A stretch of 64,000 bases of DNA from Harmonia axyridis (GCF_914767665.1 NC_059501.1:56606798-56670797); one strand, 5' to 3'. Shown: positions 23,724 to 35,800, counted from the stretch's first letter. Program-made: numbers and translations. The notes: generated by a model from the sequence alone, not told the origin.

Positions 23724-24879
23724 TATATGGTTATATTACATAATATATACTCAGTAATATCAATATAAAAAAATTTATCCGTTCTATGTGATATAACCAA
23801 AAGAAATATATCTGCTACAAACAAGAGACATAAGAAAAATGTAATAGTTATCTGAATGTTTATATTACATATAGGTACTCAGAAGTAAATTCTCTATGCA
23901 ATTCAAAAACAATACATACCTGTACAATTCTTTCTGGAGGAAAAACTAATCAAACTACATTTAAAAAATCTAAATATGCCGACACCACACAAATTATGTT
24001 TTAGTGAATTTGTTGGAATTTTTTTCAATACCTTCCAAACAAAAATATAACAAATGATACACAATACCAATTGAAACTAAAACTGCTGGTATCTAGCCAA
24101 CATCAATTAATAAGAGATATATCACTTATAAATTACATGAAAAGAGATACTTATGAATTAAGGTGCATTCCAAAAATATATATTTAAACTCCATCTTTCA
24201 TTTTTTGCTAGAAAGATATTTTTTAGTCAACAATATTATTATTTTGAACCTAGAAAATTCAACAAAAACCAGATTCCTACGTTTGGTATGCACCACATTT
24301 GAAATATTACAAATAATTTATGAATAGTAAAACAGGATTTAATAATTTAACTATTGGGTGTTTGTTAAATGAAAGATCATAGAATTATTTAAAATTTTTA
24401 ATGTAATCAAAGTACCTACATCAACCAAAACTTATTTTTGTCTCTTGATCCTCAATGTGGCCAGCCTTATCCACTCGGCTGATATCTATCTTCTCAAAGT
24501 CTGCACATTGGATAAAAGATTGAGATGCAAAACCTAAACATATTGGAATGTTATTAAAAAATGGTATTTACAATTAAAATTCTCAGTAACGAGGTAATAT
24601 AAAGTTATGAAAGTTTTGAATACATGAGTAAACTTCAGGAGGTGATTCCTCACTCTGAAACAGCAAAATTATTTATATCATACTAAAACATTTGATTAAA
24701 CTTATCAGAATCTATTTTTCAAAAAGCATCCTTATGTGATCTGACATTGGTCATTAATAATGATGGAAGAAAAGTGTATTGTGCATATATGAAATCTAGA
24801 TGTTTTAATTTCACGAATAGCAGAGAATAACATAGGTATATACATCACAAACATAAATAAAGTATAGCAGAAAAATAGT

Positions 24880-25131
24880 CTAAGTAGTAAAAACTAGCGC
24901 ACTATTCAGATACTTCTTATTTAGATGATAAAACAATTGTGGTACTACTTCAGAACTATATACACCCAAATGCAAATTACCATAAAAAGGAAAAATATCG
25001 AAATGCATATAATTTGAATGAAGAAGACAGAAACCATGCACACATTCCATTAACGATCCACAAAAACATGCAGCAAATATACCTATGCTATTAACAGGCA
25101 TGCAAGTACAAAAGCAAAATGAAAGGCACAT
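24880..25131 (-). CDS. Conserved 83-residue frame in the mobile repeat, copy 1
   Basis: The frame starts with a Cys-rich, hydrophobic MCLSFCFCTCMPVNS segment, possibly signal-like, and ends LNKKYLNSALVFTT. The matching frame at 62459-62710 has the same length and differs at only two residues. Farther along the minus strand two more short stretches are open in both copies: one starting SEESPPEVYSCIQNF (near 24655-24610) and one ending KAGHIEDQETKISFG at a shared stop (near 24510-24435). Each follows a CAG acceptor-like site, so they may be exons of a carried gene. No family is recognised. Confidence 0.35.
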   Translation of the reverse strand: MCLSFCFCTCMPVNSIGIFAACFCGSLMECVHGFCLLHSNYMHFDIFPFYGNLHLGVYSSEVVPQLFYHLNKKYLNSALVFTT

Positions 25132-25834
25132 ACAACAGCATTTATATATTTAAATGTAGTTACGTTGTCGAAGTATACTTATATTCACTTACCTCACATA
25201 TTTTCACTATGAAACTAATCTGGAATTGGTGAAAAATCATCGAATGTTGAATATTATTATTACAGTTTTTCACTTCTTATCTCACATATTTCCACGATGA
25301 AAGTAATCCGGAATTGATGAAAAATCAAAGAATATTGAATATTATTATTATTATAGTTCATCACTTCTAACTAACAATCAAAAGTTAGAAAATGCATATC
25401 ACTTTTCACTGCACTAGTCCTGGCAAAAATCTCTAAACAGTTCAACTTTAATAAAGGTTATGTATTATAAGAGTACTTGTATAGATCTGAGTAATATATC
25501 ATGAATATGCTATATTTACATAGCTTTTACATAACATTAGCAATGTAAAATATATATTGCGAATGTTACATATATGATATGTAACTATATTATACACTAG
25601 TAGATATCAGAGTTATATTGTTTTTAGGGATGCTGGAAGATGTATCATATACGTAACTTCAGTAATATAACAATGTTACATATATGATATATGAATAAGT
25701 CAAATAATTTCATGGATGTATGAAATGTTATGTATCAGATACATTAGTTTTGAGATGTATCAGGTATACATATACCTCATTTCTTAGGGATGTTATGTAA
25801 CGGGAAGGCGCATATAACAACATGGTTTGCTGGG

Positions 25835-26905
25835 AGCGAAGACGCCAAACTAACGGATACTGCAGGCTTTTGAAGCTTAAAGCAAATCAAAGAAAACAAA
25901 TTACAATATAAATGTTTGCATCAAGCTTCTTCAAACAGAAAATTTGATTTGTCGGCTACAGCCTCCGAATTGAAAAACCAAAGAATTTCTTAAAATATAT
26001 AGTCATTCTGGTTTCAATGGCTATTGAATATGGTTTTCTTTCATGAAGTTGTTTCATTGGAAGCAGAAACTTTCAAACCTCATTTACACAAAACTAACAA
26101 AATGTCTGGTTTTGGCAATAAGCCGCCTATATATGGAAAAAAATTAAACATTTGTCATAAAATACTTTATTTAATTCAAATAATTTCCACTTTTTACTCA
26201 TTTGTATTATTTTTTGCTTTTTCCAAATCTTCTTCCAGTTGTTTTCCTTTCTGCCTTTTCAAGTTTTCGGCTAAGAATCTGAACCTTAACATACATTCTT
26301 CCTGCAAATCAAGATATCAAATGATCTATTTCAAACTTAAAATCATAGAAACCAACTACATTTGACTACATGAATATATAAAAAAGAGACTTGTTTCTAC
26401 TGACTGATTTAGTTTTTTCAAATACTAGCATTACAAGAATCTGCGTGATGAAACAAGTAGAAGACAAATAGAAGGCACCAAAATAAAAAAAAAATCTAAA
26501 TATAACACATTTATTGGCTCTGACTGTCTTGGTTACTGTGACATACATAATAAAAGGTTTTATGTATAATTTACTCGTTTCTTTCTGGGATCATAACCAC
26601 CAAGCCCTCCTATATGTTTCCTTCATATTTGACACACATGTTTATCAATGCTCAAATTAATTACTCAATAACCACAAAAAAAATCCAGGTCCTGGTTAAC
26701 AGAAAATTACGAAACGATGGTATCCTTGAAACAACACAAGGTATGCCGGAGTTTCGAAAATCCATTTGCATATTTTAAAAAAGCACAAAAAAACAAACTG
26801 AAACGTATTATTTACATTTTTGCGCAGACAGTTTTACTGCACTAATTTCTAACTTAAAAGTGAAGTTTTTAGAAATTATTTCAAAATTACCAAATAAATT
26901 TTTAA
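25835..26905. other. Gene-free stretch, nothing recognised
   Basis: Short frames at 26024-26548 on both strands have no family resemblance and lie in AT-rich sequence. No repeat ends were identified. Confidence 0.45.
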
Positions 26906-29331
26906 TATGTACCGGGTTTTTCTCCATAGTTTGATCCCCCCTTTAACTTTGTTACTAAGAGAGGTACAAAAAAATGTTTTCTACAAAAGATCCATGAAAT
27001 CGACTAGTGTTTTTCAAAATGATTTCACAAAATGAAATATATACTGAGTGAACAACATATTGATTGCAACTTCATTTTTTTCAAATGGAACACCCTGTAT
27101 ATTTTTCTATATTTGACTAGCTCTTTTTCCCCTGACTTCGAATATATAACATACGTTTGGTCTAAATCTTCTATTGTGAGAACCACAGAGTTTCAAATTT
27201 CAAGAACCACCTGGCAAACTAAGTAATCAATTTTCAAGTGGAAGGCTGCGATAATACAAAATGCCTTTTTTTCAGTTCGTAAGCAACGATATGACATACG
27301 TTTTGCAGTATAAATTGGAATTGGATGGTTTGGATGCAACTCCATATATTCTCTCCTTGTAGCTTTCTTATTTTTATTGTTCTTCACATAAATATTTCAA
27401 ATTTTTCCGCTTCTGTGTAGTGAATATTCGATGAATATGAATATGGCAAACGAATGTTATATATTGTTGATAATAATAATAATAATAATTGGATTATAGG
27501 TAATCCAACGGAAATGCCCAAATTTTTAACAACAGGGGGCACTCACCTCTTACCGAAGGATCTGCAACACACAGCGGATCCATCAAAGTACAGACCAATT
27601 ACATGTCTACTAACAATATATAAAATAATCACATCATGTATAGCATCTCGTATCTACAAACATTGCGAGACAAATAATATGACAGCACAGCAGAAAGGAT
27701 GTTCCAAGAATGCACTAGGATCGAAGGAACTGCTGATAATAGATTCCATCAATGCAACCACGCCTTCAAAAAACACAGAAATCTTTTTATGACATATTTT
27801 GACTATAAGAAGGCCTTCGACTCTATTCCACATGGGTGGCTGACAAAAATTTTGGAAATATACAAGATCGATCCAATTACAATAAACTTTCTGAACATGC
27901 AATGTGCAACTGGAGAACGAATATCGAACTTTCTACGGCGAACATAACTACTAAAGAGATTCCAATAAAAAGGGGAATTTTCCAAGGAGATTCATTGAGT
28001 CCCTTATGGTTCTGCTTGGCGCTGAACCCCCTTTCCAAACAACTGAATGCTACTGAAAAAGGTTTCAATGTCAAAGGAAATAGAAATACTATTGCACTCA
28101 ATCATTTGCTATATGTATATGGATGACCTAAAACTTATAACAGGCAACAAAAACCACTTGCAAATTATGGTCAAACTGGTGGAATATTTTTCGAAGGAGG
28201 GGGGTATGAAATTCGGATTGGACAAGTGTCGTACTATTAGCGTAGTGCGTGGAAAAATCCAATGGAAACGAGATAGAAGCAATGAAATCAGACGATCTTT
28301 ATAAATACCTAGGAATGGAACAAAACCGACGAATAAACCATCAAAGAATGAAGGAAGACTTAACAACAAGGTTCATTAGAAGAAGCAACCAAATTTCAAA
28401 AACAAACCTCAGCAAGAACATGACAAGAGCTATCAATACATATGCATGTTCAATTCTTACATACTCTTTCGGTATCATTCCATGGACCAAAACAGATATA
28501 GAAAACCTGCAACGCAAAATGAAAACCTTGATGACGAAAGCACACAAGCACCATCCGAAAAGTAGCATTGAGAGAACGACACTGCCGAGGAATAAAGGAG
28601 GCAGAGGTCTGCTGGACATCATGGAACTTGCCCATGGGCAAATTGAATGCCTACGAACATACTTCAAAGACAAATCAGGCATGTCAGAGATCTACAAAGT
28701 ACTGTGTGAAGCAGACGAATCAACACCTTTACAACTGCACAAGGAGCAATTGTCATACAACCACCAGACAATCCAAGAAAAAATGCGAAGATGGAGAGAA
28801 AAGCCCTTACATGGACGACATTTCAACGAAGTGAACCAGGATCATGTCGACATTGAAGCGTCGAACTATTGGCTTACATCAGGTGCGATGTATCCAGAAA
28901 CGGAAGGATTTCTTTTAGCCATCCAAGATCAAGTGGATGTCAAATGTTTGCAGGAAATGAATATAAAGAGAGACATGATGCAGTAGTAAAGATACTACAC
29001 CAAGAAATGGCAACTAAATTAACACTAATTCATTCTGAAAAAGTGCCATACTACAAGTACCGACCGGAAACCATCCTGGAAAATGAACGCTATAAACTGT
29101 ACTGGGATCGTACAGTTTTGACTGATAAAACAGTCCCTCACAAGAGGCCAGATATATTGCTAGTTGATAAACATCATAAGGCAGCAATACTCATCGACGT
29201 AGCAATACCTAATAACAACAACATGCGTCAAAAAGAGGCCGAAAAAATTTTCAAAATATAGGGACCTCGAATTTCAGATAAAGCTCCAGTGGGGAATGAT
29301 ATCAACGAGAACTAGGACTTAGTGAGTATAT

Positions 29332-29630
29332 AATTACAGGATTCCATCCCGTTCTGATCAATTGACGTAATATTGTATTGTTCATTTAGATTCACATATC
29401 AGTGTGCTGCATTTTGCTTACACCAGCATAATGCAGGTGGTTCGACGCGTGGCGTCAATTAAGATAAGAAAATATAATGTTATAAATAGGAGACAATATG
29501 TTATAGTCAGTCAGTCAGATAGATAATCAGCTTTAGAATCATCTTAGATTCATCCTATTGTTCATTTCCATATTTCCTTGTAAATAAATTCGTTTTTAAA
29601 AACGTGGTTTTCTCAACAAAAAACATAATT
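29332..29630 (+). repeat. 5' LTR of the env-bearing LTR element
   Basis: The LTR is 299 bp with AATTA..TAATT ends and looks identical base for base to 38301-38599. An ATAT target duplication precedes it and follows the 3' LTR, matching the TATA-type target preference of errantiviruses. A TATAAATA box lies at 29481-29488, and TCAGTCAGTCAG (29508-29519) about 27 bp later fits an arthropod initiator. AATAAA near 29582 could serve polyadenylation. Confidence 0.92.
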
Positions 29631-29647
29631 GGCGACGAGGATGGGAT
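29630..29647 (+). promoter_or_regulatory. Primer-binding site of the LTR element
   Basis: TGGCGACGAGGATGGGAT begins at the last base of the LTR, the usual place and with the TGG that pairs with a tRNA CCA end. I did not identify the tRNA with certainty. Confidence 0.65.
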
Positions 29648-29952
29648 CTCTTTAAATATTTCGGAAATAATAGCGCGACGGGAATCTCGCGACGTATTAT
29701 CTGAAATATTGTGCCGGTCGTAGAAGTGAAAAATAAAAACTTTCTTTCGACTATCAGTTTCAACTGTTAAGGTGAGAAGCAACCCCTAAGAAGAAAACCA
29801 GAGGCTCGATCACTGGAGTAGCGCCCAGGACAGTTTCAACTTCAAACAAGGAATATCAACGAGGTGAGCAATCCTTTCTAACTGACTCCCAGTTTACCTA
29901 TTCTGGCCCAAAAATAGTCAACCTTTTCCCAAGTTTTGAGCGTAAAACTTGT

Positions 29953-30068
29953 ATAAAAGTTTTTTCTAGGTTTCTTATAAAAAACCGATCACAAAGTTTT
30001 TCCTAGGTTTCTTATTATAAAAAACCGATCACAAAGTTTTTCCTAGGTTTCTTATTATAAAAACCGAT
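29953..30068 (+). repeat. ~41-bp tandem repeats in the 5' leader
   Basis: Three units containing TTCCTAGGTTTCTTAT and AACCGATCACAAAG follow each other between the primer site and gag. In Drosophila gypsy the same interval carries the repeated Su(Hw) sites of the insulator, but the unit sequence here is different. Function is unknown. Confidence 0.8.
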
Positions 30069-30247
30069 CATTAAAATTATCAATATTACTTCTTTTAAAC
30101 AGTTCCACGGTAAGAAAGAAAAGAAAGTAGCTAGAGTTAAAATGGATTTATCAACTGCAGAAAAGTTTGGATCACTCCTTCCTAAATTTTCAGGAATGGA
30201 GAACGAACTCCATTCTTTTATTAAAAACGTAGAAAGTTATTTAAGTA

Positions 30248-31786
30248 CAGTGGACCCCCGGTAATCCGGCAAACATTATGCAGGGCAGTGTCGGACTATC
30301 GAATTTGTCGGATTATAGAGCACTGCCTAAGACCCCTATAGTCCGGATTTTTTTACGAAAGAGTACCTTGTAATTCGACAAATTACATATCTAATGACGA
30401 GAGTCAATATATTATACGTACATATGTATGTACTTTGAAGTACAAATCAGACTTAATTTATGTAAGTCGAATTTAGTAAATTAAATAACAATTGAGAGCT
30501 TACGTTTTATTATAAAAATAAGCATAAATGCACATACATACATATCTACCAAAATAATCAAGAATTATTAATCAAAATCATGTAGTGAATACTATATCAA
30601 ATTATGAAGCTTTGAAATATTCATCAATTTTTTGTTTGTTTAAGGTTGTTATAACGCGAGATCAGAGCTTTGTCCCTCAGTCTTCTCAAAAGTAAAAGTT
30701 CGTTGTAGGATGTACCATTCTCTTCAGCCCATTGTAAACCTAGCTCAAACGCGTTAACTGCGTCTTGATCTGTGACTTGTGGAGCAGTTGCAATCACGTC
30801 GTCGTTATCTTCCTGATCGTTTGTTGTATTATTAGAAACCTCTTTTATAATATCTTCGTCAGCACATGGTAGTATGGTTACACGCTCTTTACTCACTTTT
30901 CGTCCAGGTACGTCTTTTTCGTTACAAGAAACGAAAGTTTTGTTAGGCATCACACGCCAAAAAAGCCCTGATTCGTCTGCATTATACACCTGTGACGGGT
31001 CAAGATTTAAATCGTTCACCTTTTGCAAAAATCTTAATTTAAAGGGCTCTATGCAGGTGGCATCGTTAGAAAGTTTCTCTCCTGTAATAGTCATTAAACG
31101 TATGCCATGACGACTTTTAAAACGTTCTAGCCATTCTTTGCTGGCCACAAAATCAACTTTCTTTGTTATTTCCTTATAAAAAAACTTTGCTTTCATCTCC
31201 AACATGGGTCCGGAAATTGGTGCATGCCTGTTTCTTTCCTGAAGAAACCACATGTACAAAGCTTCTTCCACTTCTGGATGTTCAGCTTTCTTGAGTGGCT
31301 GTCTCTTGCCTGGCCCGCAGTCAGTAGTTGACACGAACTTCTTAATTTTCTCGTGGTTTTTTTTAATGTCATAAATTGTAGATCGGCCTACGCCGTATTC
31401 ACTTGCTAAACTACTGAAAGTTTTATTGCGATTTAAGCGATCTAAAATATCACATTTTTCTTTAATTGTCAATGTCTTGTGCTTTCGCTTCTGGGTTTGT
31501 GACGACATTACTAGGTACTACATATACCTAATACACAATGAATAAATATGTAGTAAACAATGAACGTACGCTAGGCCGTACCGCTATCACTAGTAGTCAA
31601 ATTCAAACTAAGTAAAACAATGCATACGCGTCGAGCACAATAGCGGTGGCGCGTACGAGTTGTGACCTGTTCAAACTTGCGTGATCTATACATACATATT
31701 AGCAAAGATTGTCAAACATAATTCTGTCATGTCGGATTACAGGGGGCGCCGGATTAGACAGGGGCCGGATTATCGGGGGTCCACTG
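30248..31786 (-). mobile_element. Tigger/pogo-like transposon inside gag, 1539 bp
   Basis: The ends read CAGTGGACCCCCGGTAATCC and, inverted on the right, CAGTGGACCCCCGATAATCC. The inverted repeat is 23 bp with one mismatch, and the right end has further TAATCCGGC-type repeats. The target duplication is TA (30246-30247 and 31787-31788), as in Tc1/mariner-superfamily elements. The only gene inside is the shortened transposase at 30624-31508. Confidence 0.92.
30624..31508 (-). CDS. Tigger-like transposase lacking its catalytic core, 294 codons
   Basis: Residues 1-55 form a Psq/CENP-B-type helix-turn-helix (TIKEKCDILDRLNRN, then SEYGVGRSTIYDIKKN). Residues about 75-150 form the second CENP-B/Tc5 DNA-binding domain (EALYMWFLQERNRHAPISGP). 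The DDE domain begins normally (VYNADESGLFWRVMPNKTF near residue 190) but stops after VSKERVTILPCA. The family's remaining DDE region is missing, and the frame jumps to an acidic segment and a family-like C-terminus (LLLLRRLRDKAL). The deletion kept the frame open. The product could bind the ends but not cut, so it might act as a repressor; that is inference. Confidence 0.85.
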   Translation of the reverse strand: MSSQTQKRKHKTLTIKEKCDILDRLNRNKTFSSLASEYGVGRSTIYDIKKNHEKIKKFVSTTDCGPGKRQPLKKAEHPEVEEALYMWFLQERNRHAPISGPMLEMKAKFFYKEITKKVDFVASKEWLERFKSRHGIRLMTITGEKLSNDATCIEPFKLRFLQKVNDLNLDPSQVYNADESGLFWRVMPNKTFVSCNEKDVPGRKVSKERVTILPCADEDIIKEVSNNTTNDQEDNDDVIATAPQVTDQDAVNAFELGLQWAEENGTSYNELLLLRRLRDKALISRYNNLKQTKN

Positions 31787-32836
31787 TATGTTCAGTAACG
31801 AAAATGAACTTATTAAAAAATACTGTTTAGCTTTAGTTAAATCAAAATTAGTCGGTAGAGCACTTGCTGAAGTTTCTACCTCAGATATCCCCGATAATTG
31901 GGATCATTTGAAAAGATTTTTGAATAATAAATTTGGTGATCAAATCAATTTAGATGTGTTGATTCACCAATTACAATTCTTAGAAAAGAAATCAGATATG
32001 ATTAGCTTTATAGATGAAATAATTTCGATGAAAATAAGAATTAACTACAGAATAGATGCTGACACGATGCCAGCTCAAGAAAAACAATTGTATAAGACTA
32101 ATATATTGAAAATTTGTAAAACGGTGTTAATTTCGAATGCACCAACGGAACTTAGAACTTATTTAATCGCGAATAATGCCTTAACGTTTGACCAAACCAT
32201 AAATGCAATTAAAGATTATTTGTCAAACATGGAGCAATATGATTTATTAGATAAAAGTAGAAAACATAATTTTCAATCGCGAAGGACGAAAAATAATTTT
32301 CAAAATAATAATAATAATAAAAGAAACTATATTCCAAATAATTATAGAAGTTTTTACTCAAATAATAGTTACGGAAATAATTATAATCCTAACTCCGTTC
32401 CTAACTTTCCTTCACAACCTATTCAGTACACTCAGAGACCAGTAAATAATAATTATTACCCTACAAACAAACAAGTGTTCGGATATCCAAAGACGGAACG
32501 ATATAATAATCAAAATGTTTTTAAACCAAATCCCAACCAACGAATTAATACACCACCAGAAAAAATGTCAGTCCAAACTAGGAACTTTGCACAAAAACGT
32601 CCAAATTATTCGACGCAATTCCCAACAAATCCAAATAAGAAATTTTATGCCGATGAACAAACTCCCAATTATACATTTGAGGAATTAACCCAATTAGATT
32701 CGAGTCAGAATAAAAAGAATTATTATGAACAAAATGATAGAGGTCGTTGGAAAACCTCGAATTCAAATAAATCAAAACAATTTCCCACAAAATTCGTAAT
32801 TGGCGACGCTTCGACTTCAAAAAATTTTGAGGAACG

Positions 32837-32843
32837 AAATTTT
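32837..32843 (+). promoter_or_regulatory. Predicted -1 ribosomal frameshift site, gag to pol
   Basis: The heptamer A AAT TTT lies in the gag reading phase expected for a slip (codons AAT, TTT). It falls after the last pol-frame stop (TGA at 32828-32830) and before the gag stop (TAA at 32874-32876). Pol is in the -1 frame relative to gag and has no ATG at its beginning, so translation by frameshift is the simplest reading. Confidence 0.7.
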
Positions 32844-35800
32844 TGCGAACTAGCCTCGGGAAACGAATCGACTTAAATAATAGTATTGATCATTCAAATC
32901 AACTTCCCTATATCGAATTTAATTATCCTAAATGTAAACTTTTGATTGACAGTGGATGTTCAGTTTGTTTAATAGACCCCAAATTTGCGTATAATAATTG
33001 CCCAAATAATATTTATCAAGAAAAAACCACTTTAACCGCGTGTATGAGACAAAACACTTCAAATGAAAAAGTCTTATTGCCTTTATTTTCTGAATTTAAC
33101 GTAGAAGATACTCATCCATTTGTACTTTATAAATTTCATAGAAATTATGATGGCTTAATAGGAGCAGATTTTTTGAACAAGTATGGAATCAATTTGAACT
33201 TTCAAGATCAAATTTTAGAAAATGAATTTTGCAACATTCCTTTCAAATACCAACAAGTATGTCAAAATCCAACGAAAATCCCAGTGGATCTTTCTCATTT
33301 AGAATCAAAAATAAGTAATCAACTTATGAAAATTTTACAAACAAACGAAAATGTATTACAATTACCCAATCAACCTTTATCTTTTTCTAGTAGAATCAAA
33401 CATAAGATTCGAACAACCGATGATGTTCCGGTTCATTGCAAAATTTATAGATATCCCGAAGTACACAGGGAAGAAGTCAAAAAACAACTAAAAGATTTAT
33501 TAGATAAAAATATTATTCGACCAAGTATTTCCCCCTGGTCTTTCCCAGTAGTTATAGTCCCAAAGAAAGAGGACTTATCAGGAAAAGTAAAATGGCGAAT
33601 GGCCATCGATTATAGAAAACTGAATGATAAAACAATTGATGATAAATATCCTTTACCCCAAATTGATAGTATCCTAGATAAATTAGGAAATAAAAAGTAT
33701 TTTACGACACTTGACCTTGCCTCAGGCTTTCATCAAATCGAAATGGACGAAGAATCAATAGAAAAAACGGCTTTTACTGTAGATAATGGACATTACGAAT
33801 TTTTAAGAATGCCATTTGGTTTAAAAAACGCACCAGCTACATTTCAGCGATTGATGAATAATACTTTGAAAGATTATATAGGAAAAATTTGTCATATTTA
33901 TATGGATGACATAATTATTTTTTCAGAAACAGTAGAACAGCATTTGGCTGATATTCATACTATATTGGAAACACTTATGAAAGATGATATGAAAATTCAA
34001 TTAGATAAATGTCATTTCTTCAAAACAGAAATCGAATTTTTAGGTCACATTATAACTCCAGAAGGAATAAAACCTAATCCAAAAAAATTAGAAGCAGTAA
34101 CTAAATTTCCAATTCCTAAAACACCGAAAGAAATCAAATCTTTCCTTGGTTTAGTAGGATATTATAGAAAATTCATTCCAAATTTTGCAAAGATAGCAAA
34201 ACCTTTAACTGCGTGTTTAAAAAAAGAAGCGAAAATTGATATTGATGATATAAAATATGTAGAAGCTTTTCAGGTTCTGAAACGTAACCTTTTAAACCAT
34301 CCAATCCTATGTTATCCTGATTTTAATAAACCTTTCGTGCTTACGACAGATGCATCCGGATATGCAATCGGTTCAGTCCTTTCTCAAGGTACTCCACCAG
34401 GTGATTTACCTGTAGCGTATGCTAGTCGTACTCTCAGCCAATCGGAAATAAAATATAGCACCATAGAAAAGGAGCTTTTGGCTATTTTATTCAGTTGCAA
34501 ATTTTTTAGACCCTATTTGTACGGAAGAAAATTTATAATTTATACGGATCATAAACCATTAACTTGGTTATTTTCATTAAAAGAACCAAATTCTCGCCTT
34601 ATGCGATGGCGAATTAAATTAGAGGAATTTGACTATGAAATTAGATACAGAAAAGGTTCAATGAATAATGCAGATGCATTGAGCAGAATTGTTATAGAAA
34701 ATGAAATTAATTTTGAAAATTTTATAAAGCTGAATGAAATAAATGAAATAACGGATTCTCCAAATGTAAAAGAGAAAGAAGGTAATTTATTTAAAGCCCC
34801 TAAAAATTATGCATTAGCGCATTGTGTTTCTAAAGACTTCCACATGAGTCGAGGTATAGCCGTCTGTTTTAAAAATAAATACGGAAATATTGAAAAACTG
34901 AAATCGCAAAATAAAATGATAGGTCAAGTTGCCAAGATTCGAAAAGATAATAGGAATATTTATTATTTAATAACGAAAGAAAATTATTATGATAAACCTA
35001 CGTACGAAAATGTATTTAAATCTCTAATGGAACTGAGAGAAATTTGTGAAATAAATAATGAAAAATATTTAGCAATACCTCGTATAAGTAGCGGATTAGA
35101 CCGATTGAAATGGTCTACAATTTTTAATATGATAAAATATATTTTTCTGAATTTGAATATAAAAATTACTATATTCTATTTACCAAATAAGAATGGTAAT
35201 GAAATAAAGCAAATCAAAGCATCAAATATGCAAATGAATGATTTGAACGAAATCGAAGAAATAAATAATGGTATTGAAGATGACTTAGTGTCAATAATTA
35301 ATCAAGTTACTGACGAAGAACTTGATGAATGCTTGGAATTACTAAATGCAGGTGAATGCGAAAATGATGATTCCAATGAAAATGAAGATGAAAATATAAT
35401 TGATTTCGAAACTTCAAACGTGATTATACACGATGATGTAACCATTCACAGTAGTATAGAAAACCCTATCTTTGAAATACCTTATACGGAGAGAAGTATA
35501 AACTCCGCGAATTTACAAGTCATATTTAAAAAAGCATCGAATTATGATGTTACGAAAATTAAATTATTCGGAGAAAAATTAAGATTTCTTGTATCAGTAA
35601 ATTCTGTCGAAACAGATTTATGTAGATTTATTCGAGAATATTTACGTCCAAAAAGTCCTTATACAATATACTTCAAATCATTAGAATTAGAAAAACCTCT
35701 TATACGAATTTTGCAAGAGAAATTCGATTATAAGAGCCTTGATTTGAAAATATCGAGAACATTAGTAGAAGATGTTGAAGACAAGGAGGAACAACTCCTT

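Larger units (their letters stand above)
23131..25834 (-). mobile_element. Unclassified mobile repeat, copy 1 (minus orientation)
   Basis: Positions 23761-25834 match 61760-63981 in reverse complement at high identity. Both ends of this copy carry the inverted motif CGCCTTCCGTTACATAACAT (left near 23135, right near 25795 with one extra C). ATGTTACATAT-type palindromic motifs are dense at both ends. A 90-bp tandem repeat lies at 23188-23430 and a MITE at 23446-23723. On the minus strand three short conserved frames look like exons (see 24880-25131). No transposase or RT was recognised, so the class is unknown. Confidence 0.65.
30142..32876 (+). pseudogene. gag: gag of the env-bearing LTR element, interrupted by a Tigger-like transposon
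   Basis: The frame begins at 30142, runs 105 bases to the insertion point at 30247, and continues in a compatible frame from 31788 to the stop at 32876 beyond the transposon. The larger part (362 codons) has an alpha-helical capsid-like N-terminal half and an Asn/Gln/Tyr-rich C-terminal half (for example NNNNNKRNYIPNNYRSFYSN). No CCHC zinc knuckle is present, as is usual for errantivirus Gag. As it stands the insertion introduces a stop shortly after the break, so this copy cannot make full-length Gag. The end overlaps pol by about 34 bases. Confidence 0.85.

Noticed and set aside
26024..26365. 113-codon frame as a gene
   Set aside because: AT-rich, hydrophobic Phe/Ser/Lys-rich translation without family resemblance and without conservation evidence.
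27454..29261. Possible host reverse-transcriptase-related gene
   Set aside because: RT box, restriction-like endonuclease, frameshifts and flanking TAA repeats identify a decayed retroposon.
30874..31110. Plus-strand frame inside the Tigger-like element
   Set aside because: It is the antisense shadow of the transposase frame at 30624-31508.
32843..32845. Independent start codon for pol
   Set aside because: The codon is TTG, not ATG, and lies at the slippery site. Translation by frameshift from gag is more likely.
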